A stretch of 64,000 nt of DNA from Chloroflexi bacterium HGW-Chloroflexi-2 (GTDB lineage: Bacteria > Chloroflexota > Anaerolineae > Anaerolineales > Anaerolineaceae). The position numbers were made by a program, and so were the translations under genes. Shown here piece by piece: positions 12,252-21,769 of this stretch (position 1 is the first letter of the stretch; each line of letters opens with the position of its first letter). The stretch is taken from positions 62,001-126,000 of the forward strand of contig PHBY01000007.1 in the NCBI GenBank assembly GCA_002840735.1, read 5' to 3'. The notes under the pieces were generated by a model. The model was not told the DNA's origin. It saw only the letters and a list, made by a program, of their open reading frames with translations, and ran no database searches.

Positions 12252-12566
12252 ATGGTGAAAAAAGCTAAGGGTAAACGGCCAAAACATATATCACAACGAA
12301 CCTGTGTCGGTTGTCGAAAAATTCAAGCCAAACGAACGTTGACCAGAGTAGTTCGTACCGACACAGGAATCATTATTGATCCAACAAGCAAGATGCCAGG
12401 CCGTGGGGCATATATTCACAATCTTCAAGAATGTTGGCAAGACGCTTTAAAGGGAAAACTTGCCAATGCATTAAAAATAGAGTTAACTGACGTAGACCGG
12501 AAAATCCTTCTTGATTTTATGCAGAAATTGCCGGAAAGCGTAAATGAAGAAGAGCATGATGGATAA
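12252..12566 (+). CDS. ylxR: YlxR (RnpM) family RNA-binding protein
   Basis: 104 aa. 'SQRTCVGCRKIQAKRTLTRVVR' and 'MPGRGAYIHN' are the family signature (DUF448). Basic, nucleic-acid-binding; the Firmicutes member has been linked to RNase P regulation. It sits 24 bp after nusA and before infB, the standard position. ylxQ, often the next gene, is absent here. Confidence 0.92.
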   Translation: MVKKAKGKRPKHISQRTCVGCRKIQAKRTLTRVVRTDTGIIIDPTSKMPGRGAYIHNLQECWQDALKGKLANALKIELTDVDRKILLDFMQKLPESVNEEEHDG

Positions 12567-12680
12567 ACTTTGTTGTTGTTTTAGCTGATACGTTTCTAGG
12601 TAAGGCTCGAACAGCGCACATCAATCCTGAGCTCGAATAGAGTTAAGCACAAAAGTGCAAAATAGCGTTGGAGGTGCGAA

Positions 12681-14465
12681 ATGAGCGAAAAAATTAAAAC
12701 TATCGTTTTACCAAACAGTATTACTGTTCGCGACCTGGCTCAAGTTATGGAGACCAGTCCGATTCAAGTTATAAAAGTGTTAATGGCAAATGGTGTTATG
12801 GCAAACATCAACCAGCAAGTTGATTTTGACACAGCTGCAATTGTTGCCTCAGAACTAGGGTTTGAAGCCATTGCTGAATCTTACGAAGAAGAAGAGATCG
12901 CAGAAGTAGGCGAAATTCCAATGTGGCGCCGGATGATTATGGATGAAAACCCAAAAGAATTAGTCAATCGTCCTCCTGTTGTGACAATTCTCGGACACGT
13001 AGATCATGGAAAAACAACTCTGCTGGATGCCATTCGCCACACGGATGTGGCCGGGGGAGAAGCAGGTGGTATAACCCAGCACATTGGTGCATATCAGATT
13101 GAGCATAAAGGACAATTAATCACATTCTTAGACACACCTGGTCATGCAGCTTTTACCGCCATGAGATCACGTGGAGCACAGGGTGCTGATATTGTCATTC
13201 TTGTAGTTGCGGCTGACGATGGAGTTATGCCTCAAACCAAAGAAGCAATTGCGCATGCCAAAGCTGCCAGAGTTCCGATTATTGTAGCTCTCAATAAAAT
13301 TGATCGTCCTGATGCGAATCCTGAATTTGCAAAGCGACAATTATCCGAAAATGGACTGGTTCCAGAGGATTGGGATGGGGACACAATGATCATTCCTGTT
13401 TCTGCCAAGCAAAGAACTGGCATTGAAGACTTACTTGAAGCAATTCTATTAACTGCAGAAGGCATGAGCATTAAAGCTAATCCAAATGGTAAAAAGATTG
13501 GTACCATCATCGAAGCTGAAATTGACAAATCAAAAGGTGTCATGGCAACTTTATTAATCCAAAATGGGACAGTCAATGCCGGTGATATCGTTGTAGCGGG
13601 TAGTTCATATGGCCGAATTCGAGCTATGTTTGATTATAAAAACAAACCGATTCGGAAAGCAGGTCCTTCCACACCGATTTTGATTATGGGTATGAATGAT
13701 GTTCCGCAGGCTGGTGATATCTTCCAGGTCGTTGGATCAACGAAAGAAGCTATGTCAATTGTTACAAAAAGAAAAATTGCTGATAAAGATTCCCGCTTTG
13801 CATCTCCAAAGGCCACTTTGGAAGAATTGTTCAGTCGTGTACAATCAGGCGAAGAGAAAGAATTACGCCTTATCATCAAAGCTGATGTTCAGGGTTCTCT
13901 TGAACCCATCATGAACTCATTAAATGATTTGGCAAGCAAAGAAATCAGTATCAATATTCTGCATGCTGAAACTGGAAATATCAGTGAAAATGATGTGATG
14001 TTAGCCAGTGCTTCAACAGCAATTATTGTAGGATTTAACGTCACTGCAGATGCAGCCGCAAAACGAATGGCTGAGGGTGAAGGTGTTTCTATCAGATTGT
14101 ATAAAATCATTTATCGCTTAATTGAAGATGTCGAAAAAGCATTAAAAGGTATGCTGGAACCAGAGTTTGTTGAAGTGATCATCGGAAAAGCAGAAGTCCT
14201 GGCAATCTTTAAAATTCAGAAAATTGGTGCAATTGCTGGATGTAAAATTACGGCAGGTGAATTTAAAAGAAATGCCAAAGCGCGCATTGTTCGCAATGAG
14301 GAAGTAATCCATGAAGGTGAGATCAGTTCCTTAAAACACGAAAAGGATGATGTACGAGAGGTTCGCACTGGATTTGAGTGTGGTATCGGGCTAAAAGGAT
14401 TTTCTGATTTTGAAGTTGGTGATACGATTTTGTGCTTTACCAAAGAGCTTTCAACAGAAAGTTAG
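12681..14465 (+). CDS. infB: Translation initiation factor IF-2
   Basis: 594 aa, short for IF-2 because the long variable N-terminal extension is missing; only one IF2_N-like module (about residues 5-60) precedes the G domain. GTPase motifs: 'GHVDHGKTTLLDAIR' (G1), 'DTPGHAAF' (G3), 'NKID' (G4). C-terminal IF2 domains follow, ending 'DFEVGDTILCF'. It brings initiator tRNA to the ribosome. Excellent 'ggaggtg' site before the ATG; the 114-bp gap after ylxR holds no ORF. Confidence 0.97.
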   Translation: MSEKIKTIVLPNSITVRDLAQVMETSPIQVIKVLMANGVMANINQQVDFDTAAIVASELGFEAIAESYEEEEIAEVGEIPMWRRMIMDENPKELVNRPPVVTILGHVDHGKTTLLDAIRHTDVAGGEAGGITQHIGAYQIEHKGQLITFLDTPGHAAFTAMRSRGAQGADIVILVVAADDGVMPQTKEAIAHAKAARVPIIVALNKIDRPDANPEFAKRQLSENGLVPEDWDGDTMIIPVSAKQRTGIEDLLEAILLTAEGMSIKANPNGKKIGTIIEAEIDKSKGVMATLLIQNGTVNAGDIVVAGSSYGRIRAMFDYKNKPIRKAGPSTPILIMGMNDVPQAGDIFQVVGSTKEAMSIVTKRKIADKDSRFASPKATLEELFSRVQSGEEKELRLIIKADVQGSLEPIMNSLNDLASKEISINILHAETGNISENDVMLASASTAIIVGFNVTADAAAKRMAEGEGVSIRLYKIIYRLIEDVEKALKGMLEPEFVEVIIGKAEVLAIFKIQKIGAIAGCKITAGEFKRNAKARIVRNEEVIHEGEISSLKHEKDDVREVRTGFECGIGLKGFSDFEVGDTILCFTKELSTES

Positions 14466-14480
14466 ATCGCGAGGAAAAAC

Positions 14481-14900
14481 ATGCCATCAAAATTACGATT
14501 GACAAAAATTGGTGATCGAATTCAACAGGAAATTTCCGAAATGTTAGTACGTCAGGAAATTTCAGACCCGAGACTATTGGGGGTAACAATAACGGATGTA
14601 AAAGTAGATCGTGAATTAGCCTTCGCGTCTGTTTATGTTTCGGCTTTAGAGGGTAGCGAGCGTTCCAAAGAAATTTTACAGGGTTTTGAGAGTGCCAGTA
14701 GTTATATACGAAAATTATTATCCATGCGGATTGAATTGCGCGCATTCCCAAGATTACGTTTTTTTTGGGATCCAACACCAGAACGAGCTGATCGGATCGA
14801 GCAAATCCTTTCCACAATTCGGGATGACGAAATTGTGAACTCTTCACCAACAGCGGAGGAAACAGATCTGGATGACAATTCCATCTCGAGAGACGATTAA
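14481..14900 (+). CDS. rbfA: Ribosome-binding factor A
   Basis: 139 aa. Starts 15 bp after infB. 'KLRLTKIGDRIQQEISEML' and 'DPRLLGVTITDVKVDREL' are typical RbfA sequence (KH-like fold). It assists late maturation of the 30S subunit. The 3' end overlaps nrnA by 29 bp, implying translational coupling. Acidic C-terminal tail. Confidence 0.93.
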   Translation: MPSKLRLTKIGDRIQQEISEMLVRQEISDPRLLGVTITDVKVDRELAFASVYVSALEGSERSKEILQGFESASSYIRKLLSMRIELRAFPRLRFFWDPTPERADRIEQILSTIRDDEIVNSSPTAEETDLDDNSISRDD

Positions 14901-15834
14901 AGCTCTCTTTACAGAAGCACAATCCGTACTTCTGGCTTCCCATATCCGTCCGGATGGCGATGCTGTAGGATCTTTATTAGGACTGGGCAATGCATTAATC
15001 CTTTCTGGCAAAAAAGTATTCATGGCATTAAGTGATGGATTACCTTCGAATTTCCATTATTTACATGGTGCACACCTTGTTAAAAGGGTTGTACCTAAAG
15101 GTCTCAAATTTGATTTAACGATCAGCCTGGACACCTCCGATTTAGATCGTTCTGGTGGAATTTTCGGAAATCGAGAAATAATATTAAACATTGATCATCA
15201 CATTACCAACACTTTATTTGCCCAATATAATCTTAATGATCCAGAGTCTGTTGCCACCTGTGCATTAGTGGCTGAAAATTTAGAAGGTTGGGGACTATCA
15301 ATGACTGCAGAGACGGCCTCTTTATTAATGACCGGGTTAATTACCGACACAATTGGATTTCGCACCTCAAATATGTCTTCAAAAGCTATGAGAATTGCAG
15401 CAGATTTGATAGACAAAGGTGCTGATCTGCCAACAATATACCAACAAGCCTTGACAAATAAAAGTTTTGACCAGTTAATTTATTGGGGTTACGCATTAAA
15501 AAAATTGAAACGGAATGACCGATTAGCCTGGACAACTTTAACCCTTGATGATCGTAAAGATGCCGGATACAATGGGAATGATGATGCTGATTTAAATACA
15601 ATCTTATCCAGTATCCTTGATTGTGATATAACCATCCTCTTTGTTGAGCAAAATAATGGACATGTGAAAGTTTCGTGGCGTGGAAAATCAGGCTTCAATG
15701 TATCTAATCTTGCTCAATCTTTAGGTGGCGGTGGTCATCCTGCGGCCTCAGGGACAGATATTGAAGGTAGTTTGGAAGAAGTACAATTTACAGTTATAAA
15801 CAAAACTTTAGAATTGATGAAAGAAAATAAGTAA
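14872..15834 (+). CDS. nrnA: DHH/DHHA1 phosphoesterase, NrnA-like oligoribonuclease / pAp phosphatase
   Basis: 320 aa. DHH-family metal motifs: 'SHIRPDGDAVGSLLGL', 'SLDTSDLDR', 'NIDHHITNT' and, in the C-terminal DHHA1 domain, 'GGGGHPAASG'. Members degrade nanoRNA and dephosphorylate 3'-phosphoadenosine 5'-phosphate. Its place between rbfA and truB is the common nusA-operon arrangement. The function within the DHH family is inferred from context and motif set. Confidence 0.88.
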   Translation: MTIPSRETIKALFTEAQSVLLASHIRPDGDAVGSLLGLGNALILSGKKVFMALSDGLPSNFHYLHGAHLVKRVVPKGLKFDLTISLDTSDLDRSGGIFGNREIILNIDHHITNTLFAQYNLNDPESVATCALVAENLEGWGLSMTAETASLLMTGLITDTIGFRTSNMSSKAMRIAADLIDKGADLPTIYQQALTNKSFDQLIYWGYALKKLKRNDRLAWTTLTLDDRKDAGYNGNDDADLNTILSSILDCDITILFVEQNNGHVKVSWRGKSGFNVSNLAQSLGGGGHPAASGTDIEGSLEEVQFTVINKTLELMKENK

Positions 15835-15883
15835 ATGATTTATTCATTGAAAACTTATATAATCCATACCGGGGAGCAAACAA

Positions 15884-16783
15884 ATGGAAAAAGAAAATAA
15901 AAATTTAATTAGTGGTGTAATTGTTATTGACAAACCAATTGGCATGACTTCGCATGATGTTGTGCAAATTGTAAGAAAAGGGACAAATATTCGCAGAGCT
16001 GGCCATACCGGAACATTAGATCCCAGGGCTTCTGGTGTTCTGGTTGTATTGGTTGGTCCAGCTGTGCGATTGAGTGAATATGTTTCTGCATCAGACAAAC
16101 GCTATCAAGCTGTCATTCAATTAGGCACAACAACCGATACATATGATGCAGACGGACGAGTCTTGTCAACCACATCGGTAGATATTTCTGAAAAACAATT
16201 TGACGATGTTTTACAATCATTTGTTGGACAAATTGAACAGGTTCCACCCCCTTATTCCTCAGTAAAAGTCAAGGGACGTCATGCATACGATATGGCCCGT
16301 AATGGAGAAGAAGTAGATCTCGAACCCCGCACGATTAATGTCTACAATTTGGATTTGTTGGAATGGGCTCCCCCGGAGGCTGTAATTGATGTGTATTGCT
16401 CTTCAGGTACTTATGTGCGCTCGTTAGCTCATGATCTGGGTGAAAAATTAGGATGTGGGGCACACCTGATTGGTCTGCGGCGAACAAAATCCGGGCGCTT
16501 CACTTTGCGTGATGCAGTACCACTGCGCAAATTACGCGAAGCTTTTGAAAATGATACCTGGCAAAATTTAATTATCCCTGCAGCCGAAGCTTTAACTGAT
16601 TGGCCAGCGGTAGAACTAACGACTGAACAATTAGATATTGTCCGCCATGGTCGTAGAATTCCTGCGGAACCAGGCGCTGGAACGATGGCACGGGCAATCA
16701 GTGAAGAAGGTGAATTAATTGGTTTGCTGGAACTGGATCCTGAAACACAGGAATGGCAACCCAAAAAGGTTTTCACCTCCTGA
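15884..16783 (+). CDS. truB: tRNA pseudouridine(55) synthase TruB
   Basis: 299 aa. 'GVIVIDKPIGMTSHDVV' and 'RAGHTGTLDPRASGVLVV' contain the catalytic Asp (in TLDP). A PUA-like C-terminal region follows. It makes the universal pseudouridine 55 in the T loop of tRNA. 49 bp after nrnA, same operon. Confidence 0.95.
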   Translation: MEKENKNLISGVIVIDKPIGMTSHDVVQIVRKGTNIRRAGHTGTLDPRASGVLVVLVGPAVRLSEYVSASDKRYQAVIQLGTTTDTYDADGRVLSTTSVDISEKQFDDVLQSFVGQIEQVPPPYSSVKVKGRHAYDMARNGEEVDLEPRTINVYNLDLLEWAPPEAVIDVYCSSGTYVRSLAHDLGEKLGCGAHLIGLRRTKSGRFTLRDAVPLRKLREAFENDTWQNLIIPAAEALTDWPAVELTTEQLDIVRHGRRIPAEPGAGTMARAISEEGELIGLLELDPETQEWQPKKVFTS

Positions 16784-16811
16784 TATTACTCATAAGATTG
16801 TGACCAGGTTT

Positions 16812-17762
16812 ATGAATCACATCGAAGGTGTTAAAGCTGCTAAAAACCAGGTCGTTTACGCCACAATCGGAGCTTTTGATGGTGTTCATTTAGGACACCA
16901 ACATTTGATCCGGTCGATGGTTACCCAGTCCCAAAAAGACTCAGTCCAATCTTTGGTGATCACTTTTCACCCCCATCCAGCAGTATTATTAAGGTCATTA
17001 CCTCTACCTTTTTACATAACTACTCCTTCTGAAAAACTATCTATTTTTCATCAATTAGGAGTTGATTTTGTATTGGATCTGAATTTTACCAATAAGATGG
17101 CAGGAATGGAACCAGATCAATTCATAAATTTGCTTCTGGATCAATATTCCATTAAGCAAATTTGGTTAGGGAAAGATTTTGCTTTAGGTAAAAAAAGATC
17201 TGGAAATCTGACAGTACTGCGTGAAATTGGTAAAGAAAAGGGATTTTCAATCATAGATTGCCCCCACGTAGAAGATGCTAAAGGGAAAATATCATCCTCA
17301 GAAATAAGAAATTGGATAACTACTGGTAATTTTCCACAAACAACCAATGCCCTCAATCGATATTATTCTCTTGAAGGTAAAGTCATCTATGGAGATTCAC
17401 GGGGAAGGAAAATTGGATTTCCCACCGCGAATTTAGACGTATGGGAAGGGAAGCTTTTGCCAACACCCGGCGTATATGCTACCTGGATCACAATTGATGA
17501 TAAAACCCTACCTTCTGTAACAAATGTTGGAATTCGACCAACTTTTGAATCAACAGATTCAAACCCAAAAATCGAAGCACACATTCTTGACTTTGATCAG
17601 GATATTTATCAGAAACAAGTACAATTGCACTTTGTTGAGAATATTCGAATTGAGAAAAAGTTCAATTCTATTGATGAGCTTATTAATCAAATTCAAAAAG
17701 ATGCTAAACGAGCTGAGGAGATTTTGAAAAATGTCAAAAAACAGACAGGTCTATTTACTTGA
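16812..17762 (+). CDS. ribF: Bifunctional riboflavin kinase / FAD synthetase
   Basis: About 316 aa from the ATG at 16812; the track's start at 16719 would overlap truB by 65 bp and its extra residues do not look like family sequence. FAD synthetase half: 'GAFDGVHLGHQHLI'. Riboflavin kinase half: 'GDSRGRKIGFPTANLD' and 'GVYATWITID'. It converts riboflavin to FMN and FAD. Its 3' end overlaps thyX by 32 bp; ThyX needs FAD, so the pairing makes sense. Confidence 0.92.
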   Translation: MNHIEGVKAAKNQVVYATIGAFDGVHLGHQHLIRSMVTQSQKDSVQSLVITFHPHPAVLLRSLPLPFYITTPSEKLSIFHQLGVDFVLDLNFTNKMAGMEPDQFINLLLDQYSIKQIWLGKDFALGKKRSGNLTVLREIGKEKGFSIIDCPHVEDAKGKISSSEIRNWITTGNFPQTTNALNRYYSLEGKVIYGDSRGRKIGFPTANLDVWEGKLLPTPGVYATWITIDDKTLPSVTNVGIRPTFESTDSNPKIEAHILDFDQDIYQKQVQLHFVENIRIEKKFNSIDELINQIQKDAKRAEEILKNVKKQTGLFT

Positions 17763-19167
17763 TCCCCACGATTTAACTCCTGAAACAATTGCAGTTACGT
17801 TCGCAAAAACATCCCGCTCCCCGCAATCATTTCAGGAAATCGCCGATGAACTGACCGATGAAAAATCCGCTGAATTTCATGAAAAATGGGTCGTGGGATA
17901 TGGCCATGCATCTGTCGCTGAACATGCAGTTTTACACATTGCTGTTGAAAATGTTTCCAGATTAGCGGTTGAATGTCTGGAAAGCAATCGTCTCGCCTCG
18001 TATACAGAAAAATCAACTCGATATCAAAAATGGAATGAAAATAGCTTTTTTATCCCAGCAGAACTGGATGATAGACCAGATTTAAAAGAAAAATACATTC
18101 TTGCGAATCAAACCCTTTTCCGAACTTATCTGGCTTCATTACCGATCATCCGGGATGAGATTGGGAAAAATAATCCCAGACGAGCAGATGAAAGTGAAGC
18201 TGCCTGGGAACGCCGCATCCGCTCGGACTATGTGGATGTTTGTCGTTTTCTTTTACCAGCATCTTCGCTCGCAAATGTAGGCATGACGATCAATGCACGG
18301 GCTCTTGAGCATGCATTACAAAAAATGCTATCCCATCCATTGGCAGAGGTCCAGGCAATGGGCATGGAAATAAAACAAGTTTCACAAAAAAATGTACCTA
18401 CTTTGGTGAAATATGCCGATGCGGTACCTTATTGCGTAAAAGCAGCTCAATCTTTTGCAGAAACATCAAAATCGGTAAAGCAATCACGAACATCAAACAA
18501 CTGGTGCCAACTGGTCCATTATGATCAAAATGCAGAAAAACTTGTGCTTGCTGGATTATTGGTGAGAAACAGCCATCTCAGTTACCAGGATGCAATGGAC
18601 TTTCTCCAATCTCTTAATCAAAACCAATTGGATTTATTGAGTAATCAGGTATTGGCTGATATCGGGCCTTTCGATATTCCCGTAAGAGAATTGGAATATG
18701 CCACATTTTCTTTTGACCTGATCATGGATCAGGGTGCTTATTTTGAGATCAAACGTCATCGTATGATGACCCAAACACCACAGGCCTTATCCACATTATT
18801 AGGGTATTCAGTTCCGAAAACATTCGTAGATGCGGGATTTGAAAGTGATTACCATCATGCAATGAAATTAGCACATAAAACATTTCTGGATATTGCTGAT
18901 TGGAAACCGAATGTAGCAAGTTATATCGTCCCGAATGGATATAATCGCAGGCTCATCTTACGCGCAAATATGCGTAGTCTGGATCATCTCATTAATCTAC
19001 GCAGCGCTCAAAACGCGCATTTCTCTATCAGAAGGATTACTCAGAGAATGGCTGAGGAAATTATGAACATAAATCCCCAACTTGGACAATTGATTCGGAA
19101 AAATCAAAATGAAACGTGGCAATCTATCGAAAATCAGTATTTTAGTGAAATTGCTCACAAGCCATAG
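17731..19167 (+). CDS. thyX: Double-length ThyX-family (flavin-dependent thymidylate synthase-like) protein
   Basis: 478 aa, about twice the usual ThyX subunit, and it reads as two ThyX-like halves. The N-terminal half has 'GHASVAEHAVLHIAVENVSR' and 'ESNRLASYTEKSTRYQ', which aligns with the family motif RHRxxSxNExSxRY but lacks the first Arg-His. The C-terminal half has 'YFEIKRHRMMTQTPQALS', which keeps RHR but loses the Ser/Glu part. ThyX active sites form between subunits, so the halves may complement each other. The family methylates dUMP to dTMP with FAD and folate. Last gene of the nusA unit. Activity is not proven by sequence. Confidence 0.82.
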   Translation: MSKNRQVYLLDPHDLTPETIAVTFAKTSRSPQSFQEIADELTDEKSAEFHEKWVVGYGHASVAEHAVLHIAVENVSRLAVECLESNRLASYTEKSTRYQKWNENSFFIPAELDDRPDLKEKYILANQTLFRTYLASLPIIRDEIGKNNPRRADESEAAWERRIRSDYVDVCRFLLPASSLANVGMTINARALEHALQKMLSHPLAEVQAMGMEIKQVSQKNVPTLVKYADAVPYCVKAAQSFAETSKSVKQSRTSNNWCQLVHYDQNAEKLVLAGLLVRNSHLSYQDAMDFLQSLNQNQLDLLSNQVLADIGPFDIPVRELEYATFSFDLIMDQGAYFEIKRHRMMTQTPQALSTLLGYSVPKTFVDAGFESDYHHAMKLAHKTFLDIADWKPNVASYIVPNGYNRRLILRANMRSLDHLINLRSAQNAHFSIRRITQRMAEEIMNINPQLGQLIRKNQNETWQSIENQYFSEIAHKP

Positions 19168-19192
19168 ATAAAATATCAAAAAGAAATTTGGT

Positions 19193-19783
19193 TCAACAAT
19201 TCAGGATGTTTTGAAATTCTCTGCTGGTATCTGATTGTAATCCTGTGTCATACCAGTTCCACATTTCATCCAACAACAAATCCAAAAGTGGCTTTATTTT
19301 AATTTTCTTCTGCTCATCGGATAGAGTGTTGTCATTCAGAATTTCTGAATAATCAGGATGGTTATTTTTCCACGCTTCCAACATGCGATAAGCTGATTGT
19401 GGTCGTTCTACCCATGCCCCACAAAACGAAAAGTCTGCTTTCATAACCCAACAAAGTGGAATGTTGTTATATCCATGTTGGGAAAAAAATTGGGTTAATT
19501 CTGGATTTTCATGTCTGATGAAAATTTTCATTTCGGTATAAGGGGAAGCTTCCACAATTTTCGCTATGATAGGTAAATTCATAAGACTATCTTTACACCA
19601 GGCTTCTGTAAGCAACAGAATTTTACGAACCTGGTTGAATTCCCTCAGTTTTTGGAATTCAGCAGATGTGATCCGAAGGTCATTTACTCTTTGTTGCATT
19701 TCCTTTTGTAGTGTATCCATTTGTCCAATATATTCTTTGAGAGACAGCCCACTATTCCAAATTTCTTTAGTAATCATTCTCAT
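19193..19783 (-). CDS. Thioredoxin-like protein (Thioredoxin_9 type)
   Basis: 196 aa. 'LLLTEAWCKDSLMNLPII' gives a thioredoxin-fold strand followed by a WCxD motif with a single Cys instead of CxxC; 'IPLCWV' corresponds to the cis-Pro region. This resembles the family often annotated as thioredoxin family protein in bacilli (PF14595 type). No signal peptide. The alternative ATG two codons in (19777) has better spacing from 'aagga'. Role unknown; a redox or thiol-carrier role is possible but the resolving cysteine is absent. Confidence 0.75.
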   Translation of the reverse strand: MRMITKEIWNSGLSLKEYIGQMDTLQKEMQQRVNDLRITSAEFQKLREFNQVRKILLLTEAWCKDSLMNLPIIAKIVEASPYTEMKIFIRHENPELTQFFSQHGYNNIPLCWVMKADFSFCGAWVERPQSAYRMLEAWKNNHPDYSEILNDNTLSDEQKKIKIKPLLDLLLDEMWNWYDTGLQSDTSREFQNILNC

Positions 19784-19935
19784 TTCCTTAAGCTAATATC
19801 ATGAATCCATTCAATAATAATACGAATGTACCGGAATTACTAACAATCAGGATTAAGTTTCTTCGGTTGATATTTTTCCTGAAGTGGCGATGATGTCAAA
19901 TTCCCGGAACAATCATATCCAAAAAATTGGATCGG

Positions 19936-19963
19936 TTGACAAAAAAATATTTCGATATATAAT
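19936..19963 (+). promoter_or_regulatory. Promoter of the trpB2 T-box transcript
   Basis: Perfect -35 TTGACA (19936-19941), 16-bp spacer, perfect -10 TATAAT (19958-19963). Start expected near 19970, directly before the T-box leader. Confidence 0.75.
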
Positions 19964-19969
19964 TTGGCA

Positions 19970-20281
19970 ATAATTAAATACAAAAGACGTTGAAGAGGAC
20001 GAGTACATAATGCCTCGACGGTACAGAGAGCAATGATTGGTGAGAAATTGCCCGAACAGTATTATCGAATGGACCTCAGAGTCGCAGGGTGAAAGGATAC
20101 GATTAGCCCGTGCCGGAGTTGCCACCGTTATCAAGGTAAAGGGTATCGCAATAGGCTGTACCCGAAAGAGTGAGGCTGGCTTTATTCCCTTTGTTTCACA
20201 AAGGGATTTTTAATTAAAGCTTTCCTAAATGAGGTGGCACCACGGACTCAGCGTTCGTCCTCGAGCGAACGCTGTTTTTTT
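19970..20281 (+). promoter_or_regulatory. T-box riboswitch, tryptophan specifier (UGG)
   Basis: The stretch 19784-20332 holds no gene; its 3' part is a T-box leader. Visible elements: stem I start 'gaagaggacgagtacat', the conserved 'agagagc', specifier region 'gaaTGGacctcagagtcg' with codon UGG at 20070-20072, T-box core 'GGTGGCACCACGG' (20232-20244), and a terminator hairpin CAGCGTTCG / CGAACGCTG (20249-20274) followed by seven T. Uncharged tRNA-Trp would pair with UGG and the T-box bulge to favour readthrough into trpB2. Confidence 0.88.
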
Positions 20282-20332
20282 GTTAAAAGACATGCGTTCG
20301 CACACACAATCATTTTATTTTTGGAGGAATTC

Positions 20333-21712
20333 ATGTCTACCACAACCCGTTTTATGCTGAGTGAAAATGATGTACCAAAACATTTTTACAACATTGCAGC
20401 CGATAGTCCCGTCAAACCAACACCAGTACTGCATCCTCAATCGAAAGAACCAGTCACCCCCGATTTTCTAAGTGCCATATTTCCGACGCCAATTATAGAG
20501 CAGGAAATGAGTATGGATCGATTTATAGAGATACCGGAAGAAGTACGCGAGATCTATAAGTTATGGCGGCCAACCCCATTGATTCGTGCGATGAGATTGG
20601 AAAAAGCGCTGAACACCCCTGCGCACATTTACTTCAAATATGAAGGTGTGTCGCCTTCTGGAAGTCACAAATCAAATTCCGCTGTCGCACAGGCATATTA
20701 CAACAAGATAGCCGGCACAAAATCAATAACTACGGAGACAGGTGCTGGTCAATGGGGTACCGCGCTCAGTATGGCGTGTAATTTCTTTGGAATGGAACTG
20801 GAAGTTTACATGGTCAAAGTTTCATACCATCAAAAACCAGCCAGAAGATATGTTATGGAGACTTATGGAGCAACAGTTTTTTCCAGCCCCAGTGATAACA
20901 CACAAACTGGAAGGACCATCATAGCAAAAGATCCTGATAATCAGGGTTCATTAGGCATTGCTATTTCCGAAGCTGTTGAAATCGCAGCCTTATCAGGAGG
21001 TCAGAAGAAATATAGCCTCGGTTCTGTGTTGAATCATGTTCTCTTGCACCAGACGGTTATCGGAGAAGAAGCACTTAAACAAATGGACATGGCAAATGAA
21101 TATCCGGATGTGGTAATCGGCTGCGTGGGTGGTGGTTCCAATTTCTCAGGAATCGCATTCCCCTTCTTGCGCGAAAACCTGAAAAATGGTCAGCGAACCA
21201 GGTTATTAGCAGTCGAACCCACAACTACACCATCCTTAACCCGCGGGATTTATGGCTATGATTATGGTGACACAGCTCAAATAGCTCCTATTTTAAAAAT
21301 GTTCACCTTAGGACATGATTTTATGCCACCGGTCATTCACGCAGGTGGGCTACGTTACCATGGTGTAGCTCCTCAACTGAGTGCGCTATACGATGCTGGA
21401 TTAATTGAAGCAATAGCGCTTGGTCAATTAGAAGTCTTTCAAGCCGCGACATTATTTGCTCAAACTGAAGGAATCTTACCAGCACCTGAATCTTCCCATG
21501 CTATTCGAGCAGCTATCAACGAAGCGATTGAAGCAAAAAAATTAGGTGAGAAACGTGTAATATTATTCAACTTATCCGGTCATGGCCACTTTGATTTAAC
21601 AGCATACAACGCTTATAATTCTGGTGAATTAACGAATAATGAATATCCAGAACATGCCATCAGTGATATTGAATCACACTTACCAAAAGTGAACATTCCT
21701 GTAATGGGATAA
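20333..21712 (+). CDS. trpB: TrpB2-type tryptophan synthase beta chain
   Basis: 459 aa from ATG 20333, which follows a 'ggagg' site; the track's start at 20234 lies inside the T-box terminator. PLP enzyme: Lys in '[17 protein letters not shown]', phosphate-binding '[11 protein letters not shown]', entry '[15 protein letters not shown]'. Length and motif form match the TrpB2 (TrpEb_2) branch rather than TrpB1. It joins indole and serine to make tryptophan. No trpA or other trp gene is adjacent, so it may salvage free indole or work with a distant TrpA. Confidence 0.92.
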   Translation: MSTTTRFMLSENDVPKHFYNIAADSPVKPTPVLHPQSKEPVTPDFLSAIFPTPIIEQEMSMDRFIEIPEEVREIYKLWRPTPLIRAMRLEKALNTPAHIYFKYEGVSPSGSHKSNSAVAQAYYNKIAGTKSITTETGAGQWGTALSMACNFFGMELEVYMVKVSYHQKPARRYVMETYGATVFSSPSDNTQTGRTIIAKDPDNQGSLGIAISEAVEIAALSGGQKKYSLGSVLNHVLLHQTVIGEEALKQMDMANEYPDVVIGCVGGGSNFSGIAFPFLRENLKNGQRTRLLAVEPTTTPSLTRGIYGYDYGDTAQIAPILKMFTLGHDFMPPVIHAGGLRYHGVAPQLSALYDAGLIEAIALGQLEVFQAATLFAQTEGILPAPESSHAIRAAINEAIEAKKLGEKRVILFNLSGHGHFDLTAYNAYNSGELTNNEYPEHAISDIESHLPKVNIPVMG

Positions 21713-21725
21713 ATATTATGGATTT

Positions 21726-21769
21726 ACACAGAGAAGCTACAATTGAGCGCTTCTCTGTGTTTATTTTTT
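21726..21769. terminator. Bidirectional terminator between trpB2 and the histidine kinase gene
   Basis: Perfect 12-bp stem ACACAGAGAAGC / GCTTCTCTGTGT with an 11-nt loop, followed on + by a T-rich tract ('ttattttttt'). Confidence 0.8.

Noticed and set aside
14437-14943. Reverse ORF of 168 aa over rbfA
   Set aside because: Shadow of infB end, rbfA and nrnA start, all clearly coding on +.
20234-20332. N-terminal extension of trpB2 in the ORF track
   Set aside because: These codons lie in the T-box core and terminator hairpin; the ATG at 20333 has an ideal ribosome site.
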